From contig OZ025268.1 of the NCBI GenBank assembly GCA_964019165.1, positions 19,318,784 to 19,382,783 on the forward strand: a stretch of 64,000 bases of DNA, in the 5' to 3' direction. The notes below the pieces were generated by a model that saw only the letters and a list, made by a program, of their open reading frames with translations, was not told the origin of the DNA and did not search any database. Below are positions 55,495 to 64,000 of the stretch, piece by piece (the first letter of the stretch is position 1; every line of letters begins with the position of its first letter). Both the position numbers and the translations under genes were made by a program. Source of the stretch: Mastigias papua. Lineage: Eukaryota > Cnidaria > Scyphozoa > Rhizostomeae > Mastigiidae.

Positions 55495-58400
55495 TTCTAG
55501 CAAAATACCAAGGCTATGGCCTTACTTTTTGGCCATATTCATCACTTTTCAATCTTCAATCAAAATCAATCAATTTCAAATTTGGTCATTTTTGAGCAAA
55601 ATACCAAGGCTATAGCCTTACTTTTTGGCCAAAAATGCCTCATTTTCATCACTTTTCAATCTTCAATCAAAATCAATCAATTTCAAATTTGGTCATTTTT
55701 GAGCAAAATACCAAGGCTATAGCCTTACTTTTTGGCCAAAAATGCCTCATTTTCATCACTTTTCAATCTTCAATCAAAATCAATCAATTTCAAATTTGGT
55801 CATTTTTGAGCAAAATACCAAGGCTATAGCCTTACTTTTTGGCCAAAAATGCCTCATTTTCATCACTTTTCAATCTTCAATCAAAATCTATCAATTTCAA
55901 ATTTGGTCATTTTTGAGCAAAATACCAAGGCTATAGCCTTACTTTTTGGCCAAAAATGCCTCATTTTCATCACTTTTCAATCTTCAATCAAAATCAATCA
56001 ATTTCAAATTTGGTCATTTTTGAGCAAAATACCAAGGCTATAGCCTTACTTTTTGGCCAAAACTGCCTCATTTTCATCACTTTTCAATCTTCAATCAAAA
56101 TCAATCAATTTCAAATTTGGTCATTTTTGAGCAAAATACCAAGGCTATAGCCTTACTTTTTGGCCAAAAATGCCTCATTTTCATCACTTTTCAATCTTCA
56201 ATCAAAATCAATCAATTTCAAATTTGGTCATTTTTGAGCAAAATACCAAGGCTATAGCCTTACTTTTTGGCCAAAAATGCCTCATTTTCATCACTTTTCA
56301 ATCTTCAATCAAAATCAATCAATTTCAAATTTGGTCATTTTTGAGCAAAATACCAAGGCTATAGCCTTACTTTTTGGCCAAAAATGCCTCATTTTCATCA
56401 CTTTTCAATCTTCAATCAAAATCAATCAATTTCAAATTTGGTCATTTTTGAGCAAAATACCAAGGCTATAGCCTTACTTTTTGGCCAAAAATGCAATCAA
56501 AATCAATCAATTTCAAATTTGGTCATTTTTGAGCAAAATACCAAGGCTATAGCCTTACTTTATGGCCAAACATCCCTCATTTTCGTCACTTATCAATCTG
56601 CAATCAAAATCAATCAATTTCAAATTTGGTCATTTTTTCAGCAAAATACCAAGGCTATAGCCTTACTTTTTGGCCAAGCATCGCTCATTTTCATCACGGT
56701 TCATTCTGCAATCAAACTCAATCAATTTCAAATTTGGTCATTTTTGAGCAAAATACCAAGGCTATAGCCATACTTTTTTGCCAAACAATCTGCAATCAAA
56801 ATCAATCAATTTCAAATTTGGTCATTTTTGAGCAAAATACCAAGGCTATAGCCTTACTTTATGGCCAAACATCCCTCATTTTCATCACTTATCAATCTGC
56901 AATCAAACTAAATCAATTTCAAATTTGGTCATTTTTGAGCAAAATACCAAGGCTATAGCCTTACTTTTTGGCCAAGCATCGCTCATTTTCATCACGTTTC
57001 ATTCTGCAATCAAACTCAATCAATTTCAAATTTGGTCATTTTTGAGCAAAATACCAAGGCTATAGCCTTACTTTTTGGCCAAACATCGCTCATTTTCATC
57101 AGTTGTCAATCGGCAATCAAAATCAATCAATTTCAAATTTGGTCATTTTGGAGCAAAATACCAAGGCTATAGCCTTACTTTTTGACCAACCATCGCTCAT
57201 TTTCATCACTTTTCAATCTGCAATCAAAATCAATCAATTTCAAATTTGGTCATTTTTGAGCAAAATACCAAGGCTATAGCCTTACTTTTTGGCCAAACAA
57301 TCTGCAATCAACATCAATCAATTTCAAATTTTGTCATTTTTGAGCAAAATACCAAGGCTATAGCCTTTTTTTTGGCCAAACATCCCTCATTTTCATCACT
57401 TTTCAATCTGCAATCAAACTAAATCAATTTCAAATTTGGTCATTTTTGAGCAAAATACCAAGGCTATAGCCTTACTTTCTGGTCAAAAATCCCTCATTTT
57501 CATCACATGTCAATCTGCAATCAAAATCAATCAATTTCCAATTTGGTCATCTGTGAGCAAAATACCAAGGCTATAGCCTTACTTTTTGACCAAACATCGC
57601 TCATTTTCATCACTGTTCAATCTGCAATCAAAATCAATCAATTTCAAATTTAGTCACTTTTGAGCAAAATACCAAGGCTATAGCCTTACTTTTTGGCCAA
57701 ACATCCCTCATTTTCATCACTTTTCAATCTGCAATCAAACTAAATCAATTTCAAATTTGGTCATTTTTGAGCAAAATACCAAGGCTATAGCCTTACTTTC
57801 TGGTCAAAAATCCCTCATTTTCATCACTTGTCAATCTGCAATCAAAATCAATCAATTTCAAATTTGGTCATTTTTGAGCAATATACCAAGGCTATAGCCT
57901 TACTTTTTGGCCAAACATCGCTCATTTTCATCACTTTTCAATCTGCAATCAAACTAAATCAATTTCAAATTTGGTCATTTTTGACCAAAATACCAAGGCT
58001 ATAGCCTTACTTTTTGGCCAAACATCGCTCATTTTCATCACTTTTCAATACGCAATCAAAATCAATCAATTTCAAATTTGGTCATGTTTGAGCAAAATAC
58101 CAAGGCTATAGCCTTACTTTTTTGCCAAACATCGCTCATTTTCATCACTTTTCAATCTGCAATCAAAATCAATCAATTTCCAATTTGGTCATCTGTGAGC
58201 AAAATACCAAGGCTATAGCCTTACTTTTTGACCAAACATCGCTCATTTTCATCTCAGTTCAATCTGCAATCAAAATCAATCAATTTCAAATATGGTCACT
58301 TTTGAGCAAAATACCAAGGCTATAGCCTTTTTTTGGCCAAACATCCCTCATTTTCATCACTTTTCAATCTGCAATCAAACTAAATCAATTTCAAATTTGG

Positions 58401-60480
58401 TCATTTTTGAGCAAAATACCACGGCTATAGCCTTACTTTCTGGTCAAAAATCCCTCATTTTCATCACTTGTCAATCTGCAATCAAAATCAATCAATTTCC
58501 AATTTGGTCATCTGTGAGCAAAATACCAAGGCTATAGCCTTACTTTTTGACCAAACATCGCTCATTTTCATCACTTTTCAATCTGCAATCAAACTAAATC
58601 AATTTCAAATTTGGTCATTTTTGACCAAAATACCAAGGCTATAGCCTTACTTTTTGACCAAACATCGCTCATTTTCATCACTGTTCAATCTGCAATCAAA
58701 ATCAATCAATTTCAAATATGGTCACTTTTGAGCAAAATACCAAGGCTATAGCCTTTTTTTGGCCAAACATCCCTCATTTTCATCACTTTTCAATCTGCAA
58801 TCAAACTAAATCAATTTCAAATTTGGTCATTTTTGAGCAAAATACCAAGGCTATAGCCTTACTTTCTGGTCAAAAATCCCTCATTTTCATCACTTGTCAA
58901 TCTGCAATCAAAATCAATCAATTTCCAATTTGGTCATCTGTGAGCAAAATACCAAGGCTATAGCCTTACTTTTTGACCAAACATCGCTCATTTTCATCAC
59001 TGTTCAATCTGCAATCAAAATCAATCAATTTCAAATTTGGTCACTTTTGAGCAAAATACCAAGGCTATAGCCTTACTTTTTGGCCAAACATCCCTCATTT
59101 TCATCACTTTTCAATCTGCAATCAAACTAAATCAATTTCAAATTTGGTCATTTTTGAGCAAAATACCAAGGCTATAGCCTTACTTTCTGGTCAAAAATCC
59201 CTCATTTTCATCACTTGTCAATCTGCAATCAAAATCAATCAATTTCAAATTTGGTCATTTTTGAGCAATATACCAAGGCTATAGCCTTACTTTTTGGCCA
59301 AACATCGCTCATTTTCATCACTTTTCAATCTGCAATCAAACTAAATCAATTTCAAATTTGGTCATTTTTGACCAAAATACCAAGGCTATAGCCTTACTTT
59401 TTGGCCAAACATCGCTCATTTTCATCACTTTTCAATCTGCAATCAAAATCAATCAATTTCAATTTTGGTCATTTGTCGGCAAAATACCAAGGTTATAGCC
59501 TTACTTTTCGGCCAAAAATCGCTCATTTTCATCACTTTTCAATCTGCAATCAAAATCAATCAATTTCAATTTTGGTCATTTGTCGGCAAAATACCAAGGT
59601 TATAGCCTTACTTTTTGGCCAAAAATCGCTCATTTTCATCACTTTTGAATCTGCAATCAAAATCAATCAATTTCAAATTTGGTCATTTTTGAGCAATATA
59701 CCAAGGCTATAGCCTTACTTTTTGGCCAAACATCGCTCATTTTCATCACTTTTCAATCTGCAATCAAACTAAATCAATTTCAAATTTGGTCATTTTTGAC
59801 CAAAATACCAAGGCTATAGCCTTACTTTTTGACCAAACATCGCTCATTTTCATCACTGTTCGATCTGCAATCAAAATCAATCAATTTCAAATTTGGTCAC
59901 TTTTGAGCAAAATACCAAGGCTATAGCCTTTTTTTCTGGCCAAACATCCCTCATTTTCATCACTTTTCAATCTGCAATCAAACTAAATCAATTTCAAATT
60001 TGGTCATTTTTGAGCAAAATACCAAGGCTATAGCCTTACTTTCTGGTCAAAAATCCCTCATTTTCATCACTTGTCAATCTGCAATCAAAATCAATCAATT
60101 TCAAATTTGGTCATTTTTGAGCAATATACCAAGGCTATAGCCTTATTTTTTGGCCAAACATCGCTCATTTTCATCACTTTTCAATCTGCAATCAAAATCA
60201 ATCAATTTCAAATTTGGTCATTTGTGAGCAAAATACCAAGGCTATAGCCTTAGTGATTGGCCAAAATTCGCTCATTTTCATCACTTTTCAATCTGCAATC
60301 AAAATCAATCAATTTCAAATTTGTCCATTTTTGAGCAAAATACCAAGGCCATAGCCTTACTTTTTGGCCAAACATGGCTCATTTTCATCACTCTTCTATC
60401 TGTAATCAAAATCAATCAATTTCAAATTTGGTCATTTTTGAGCAAAATACCAAGGCTATAGCCTAACTTGTTTGCCCAAA
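55495..60480. repeat. Satellite array, 107-bp monomer, about 46 copies
   Basis: Monomer landmarks: cattttcatcacttttcaat, caaaatcaatcaatttcaaa, tttggtcatttttgagcaaa, ataccaaggctatagcctta, ctttttggcc. Copies from about 55580 to 56490 are almost identical; later ones diverge and form higher-order units of three or four monomers (about 320 and 426 bp). Nearly every monomer holds the 14-bp palindrome AAGGCTATAGCCTT. Partial monomers occur at 56494, 56784 and 57297. Open frames here (for example FNQNQSISNLVIFEQNTKAI) are artefacts of a stop-poor repeat. Confidence 0.97.
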
Positions 60481-61020
60481 ATCCCTGATTTTAATCAGTT
60501 TTTAATATGGTATTCAAAAAAGTCATGTTCAATTTCAGCAGTAATTGGTCTACCTATCAGGGCTACACGGAGTCCTTACGGTTTAGCGAATAGTGCCTAA
60601 GTTTCATCAATATTCGCTCTGAAATCATAGTCAATCACTTTGAAGTTCGGTCAGTTGGTGGCAAAATACAAAGGCTATGGGGTTACTTTTAGTGCTAAAT
60701 TTTCAAATTTCCATCAAGTTTCAATCTGCTCTGAAAATCAATCAACTTCAGTCTAAAGCTATAGCCTTACCGCATGGCCAAAATTTGTTCATTTCCAATA
60801 CATGTCCATCTGCATGTAAAATGGATGAATTTGAATTTTGTTAATTGGTATGCAAGACTACAGCTTTACATTTTGGCCAAAATGGGCTCATTTTCACCAC
60901 TTTTCAATCAGGAATGATAGTAAATGAATGTTGACTTTGATCATTTGTTGGCAAAATACCAAGTCTACAGCCTTACATTCTGGCCAAAAATGTCTTATTG
61001 ATATGACTTTCAATCTGCAA
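60481..61020. repeat. Decayed satellite edge
   Basis: Highly diverged monomers, recognisable by ggcaaaataccaagtctaca, ttttggccaaaatgggctca and cacttttcaatca, fading out by 61020. Confidence 0.8.
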
Positions 61021-61759
61021 TGAGCAATACACAGGCCTGAAAATTTATTACCAGTGTTACTCTTAGCCCTGAACCAGTTACGCCACCTTCCTAGATCATT
61101 GCTGTAATATCTAACGGCTCTCCCTCTGCACTTTCATCACTTTCTCGTTTGTAAATCTCAATAGTGTTATAATATTGATGTACAGTAAGTTGAAAATGAG
61201 TAAATGACGAATGCTCTCCCGCCCTAATTCCTAGAGTATGATAAATTTGTTATTCATGTTTTCGAGATTGGACTCGTGATGTTGATAGCCACCATGTTCA
61301 AGAAGGGGTCCAATACTTCTAACGAGAGAGTGTAGTTGTTCCCACCACAGAAGGCGAACATGTGTCCACTTCCGGAGACACTTGATGTAAAGCGCAAGCG
61401 AGGTTTCAAATTTGCAGAGACACAGTTTATAGAAACAAGAGTTGTTGCACTAGCGGGAAAGTTACTAAAGCATACATGCAGAAGTCCATTGATATGGATA
61501 ACGATTTGAAGGATAAATGATGTTTACTCCATGCTGCAGGTAAAAGTAAATCCAATAAGCTACACGAATTTCTGTTTTTCTATTCCCGGACCTCACAACA
61601 TTCTTTTCTATCAAAAGAGTGAAATTTGGAGCAGGTTGTTTGTCAAGTGCAAAACTCATTGTGGTATGTGCGCTGCCATGCAGATTGGTGCTGATGTACT
61701 GGGTGCGGAGGGCGTATCACTCCAACTGCTTGAAGAGGCTGCCTCATGAATAACCTTTT
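61021..61759 (+). other. Unassigned segment with a 72-codon open frame
   Basis: 61531-61749 encodes a Cys-containing frame (IPGPHNILFYQKSEIWSRLF, KCKTHCGMCAAMQIGADVLG) ending at TGA, with a possible acceptor ctgcag just upstream (61542). I do not recognise it. It may be a terminal exon or chance. Confidence 0.25.
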
Positions 61760-62262
61760 TCAATGCTTTTTTGTCATATGCATCATGGATAATGCTGCTA
61801 GGGCATTACCAAACTGTTGTCGATATCTTTGCCGTCGTCTACCCCGTGCTCTTTTTCCAGGTACCAATCCAGTAAGAGATAGATGTTCCAATTCCTCTTT
61901 TCTGACAACATGAATCAAGAATCTCATTTGCCTAAATTTGATCCATTTCAACAAACTTTTACTATGAACAATTTGTCTTGGGACATTCTCATTGGATTTC
62001 TTTGCTCCCGATGAAATTCTTTGCATACGCCTGAAGCGCCACATCTCAAATGCTTGATTCGTGATTCCGTCATGGCTTCGCAGCAAGCAAACACAAATAC
62101 CGAAGGATGCCAGCCGTGATTTTTCAAAGCAATAGCGCCAAAGGAAAACATCTGTAAGGTATCTAAAGAATTTATTTCTGTGGGAGACATATTCCACCAC
62201 TCAGATAGAGCTGATGTTTGCAAACCACGCAAGACTTGTCCTTTGCATTTTACAGTTGGCAA
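61760..62262 (-). pseudogene. LINE ORF2 C-terminal tail
   Basis: Minus strand: AFEMWRFRRMQRISSGAKKS, RQMRFLIHVVRKEELEHLSL and TGLVPGKRARGRRRQRYRQQ, the EMW-x-RRM and GKR-x-RGR blocks of many LINE ORF2 C-termini. The catalytic RT part is missing; one frame change near 62130. Confidence 0.85.
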
Positions 62263-63300
62263 TAAGGAGGATGACTACTACTTTACTCCTTTATGGTTTG
62301 TGTACAAGATAGCGTAAATGTGATTCAAGTGACATGGCGGAGGCAATAATCTGGGTGACGGATTATTCCGGTGGATCTTAAGAGAACGGACCCCACCAAA
62401 TGTTGACAAATTATATATCAAAAGATAAAACTCACCCTCCCACTTAAGAATCTGCATAATATTTGAGGAGTACTGCAGCTTTTGAAAGCTATGACCTTTT
62501 CATAGTAGGGCCTAGCACACGTTTCCGTAAATAATGCAAACACGTAGCGTTCTGGTCCTTTAGTGGAGGTTCAAGTGTTAAGTGATACAACTGGATCTTG
62601 GGGGTAAAAGGTAACGCCGAAAGATGCCTGTGGTGTTTTTCAAAATGTAGCAGATTCCTGACGTACGCGAGGGTTACCTTCATGTGGTATATCGGGCGAG
62701 CAACCACGGGGGATTCTGGGGATCCGGACCCCTGCCCTTTTCTCTCAAAAGTGTAAAAGTGCCCTTTTCTTGAAATAATCTTGAACTATTTATTGGCATT
62801 TTTGCTGAATAGTACTGATTATAATCACCCTTAGATTTGAAAGTAGAGAAGTCTTAAAAATTCTTCTGTTTCTCTTTTACCATTTTTGCATCACCTTCAC
62901 ATTTATCAGAGAACGACTTTTCATCGCAGCACACAGACAACAAGCACACCATAGATGACATCATTTAATCTTCTTTCTTCACAATTCCTCCTCGCTCATT
63001 CACTAACTGCTCATGATATTTTATCTTTGGAGAGAGTTGATTTTCCCCAACGTCATTCAGCGAAACAACAAAAGACTATGACCTTGCCTAATCTTTCGTG
63101 TGAAAGGAGACTCTAATGGAAGAAATAAACTCTAGCATTGTCTTCTACTCCACGGAAGTCCAAGCGGAGAGAACTTGGAACCTAACTTCTTAGTCTGTTC
63201 TGTAGATTTTTTCCTCGCGAAGAAAAGTCATTGAAGTCTTACAGGTCCATAGGCAGCTGATCCGGATGGGGAGGGGGGATTGTGTCATGCTATAAGACAA
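62263..63300. other. Intergenic, nothing recognisable
   Basis: No coding region or repeat assigned. Confidence 0.4.
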
Positions 63301-63319
63301 AAAGCTATTTAACACATTT

Positions 63320-64000
63320 TGAAATACATGGAGAAATTCCCTGACATCTGGAAGAAAGCAAGGGTCACACCAATCTACAAGGACGGCTCACGAAATGAAA
63401 TTTCCACTTACAGACCAATTTTGGTTTTGCCTCTTGTGTCTCGATTGTTTTAGAAACTAGTCTATGATCAATTGTACAAGTAACTTAATTCAAAACAAAC
63501 CTTATCCAGTCAGGCCAATCTGGATTTTGATCTTTTCACTCAGTTTTAACCTGCTTACTAAAATGCAGTTATAACTGGTACCTTAATATGGAAAAAGGAC
63601 AATATACATCCGTATTATTTATTGATCTTAAAAAGGCATTCGATACTGTTGACCATCAAATACTTTCAAATAAATTGAATGTGTATGGGCTATCGGGCAA
63701 AGAGATAACCTGGTTTGAGTCGTATCTAGGAAATCGCAAGCTGTGCTGCAAGGTTTATGGGCAAACTTCCAATTTACAGACAATTAAATTAGGGGTTCCA
63801 CAAGGATCTTGTTTAGGTCCACTGCTTTTTTAATCTATATAAATGAGTTACCCCTTAAGCCTAATACTTCAATGGCTAGTATGTATGCGGATTATACAAG
63901 TATTTCCTTCTCAAATTCGATTTCTACCATCAGCAATGTTGTCAACGAAGATTTAGAGTCACTAAAGGCATGGCTAGAAGAAAACAAGTTGTCTCTTAAT
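63320..64000 (+). pseudogene. LINE RT, running off the window
   Basis: Frames read FPDIWKKARVTPIYKDGSRN, then SVLFIDLKKAFDTVDHQILS, LGVPQGSCLGPLLF, a frame change at 63831, FLIYINELPLKPNTS, ASMYADYTSISFSNS and LESLKAWLEENKLSLN at the edge. The catalytic ADD is changed to ADY, which would abolish activity. Stops occur near 63452 and 63548. Confidence 0.88.

Noticed and set aside
55635..59712. Series of plus-strand open frames of 64-127 codons with near-identical peptides
   Set aside because: They are spaced exactly 107 bp apart and arise from a stop-poor satellite monomer; not genes.
55495..60480. Regularly spaced repeats resembling a CRISPR array
   Set aside because: The monomers are contiguous with no unique spacers, and the sequence is eukaryotic.

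Overview
The window is metazoan nuclear DNA, probably from an invertebrate. It is AT-rich and repeat-dense. It holds one multi-exon FERM-domain gene with GT-AG introns, one intronless SLC7-type amino-acid transporter gene, and many retroelements of five kinds: Ty3/gypsy, APE-type LINEs, a LINE with a restriction-like endonuclease, Penelope-like elements with GIY-YIG remnants, and several small inverted-repeat elements. A primer-binding site that matches the 3' end of a metazoan tRNA-Gln fits this. I cannot name the species.

Layout. 1-3374: 5' part of a broken Ty3-like element on the minus strand, ending at a (CA)n/(AT)n tract. 3627-4116: AT-rich DNA with a well-formed hammerhead ribozyme. 4432-6855: decayed LINE with a restriction-like endonuclease, enclosed by (AT)n tracts. 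7155-10085: segmental-duplication copy A, carrying a Penelope-like element (7350-8929) with 14-bp target duplications and a frameshifted copy of FERM exon 9. 10025-11575: intact SLC7 gene. 14323-15440: three copies of a repeat with (ATC)n tails. 15861-20260: minus-strand APE LINE with C-terminal zinc fingers, lying inside a (CAC)n tract and itself hit by another LINE tail. 22305-45915: the FERM gene, about 21 coding exons whose phases all agree. Its introns hold Penelope, LINE, mariner-like, hAT-like and fold-back insertions, a 1.3-kb Penelope palindrome, and duplication copy B with the first ~20 codons of the SLC7 gene. 47700-53826: an intact Ty3 retrotransposon (48117-53410) inside a TATCA-type satellite. 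55495-61020: an array of a 107-bp satellite monomer. 61760-64000: LINE fragments.

The two host genes are linked by history. Copy A holds a dead FERM exon 9 upstream of the intact transporter. Copy B, inside FERM intron 9, holds live exon 9 followed by the SLC7 leader and first codons, cut off by a LINE. The simplest reading is that the transporter once lay nested in that intron. The most interesting coding observation is that the FERM transcript reads, in phase, into two Tudor-like domains. The most interesting non-coding observations are a set of hammerhead ribozyme motifs at Penelope-element termini and the repeated use of microsatellites as retroelement landing sites.
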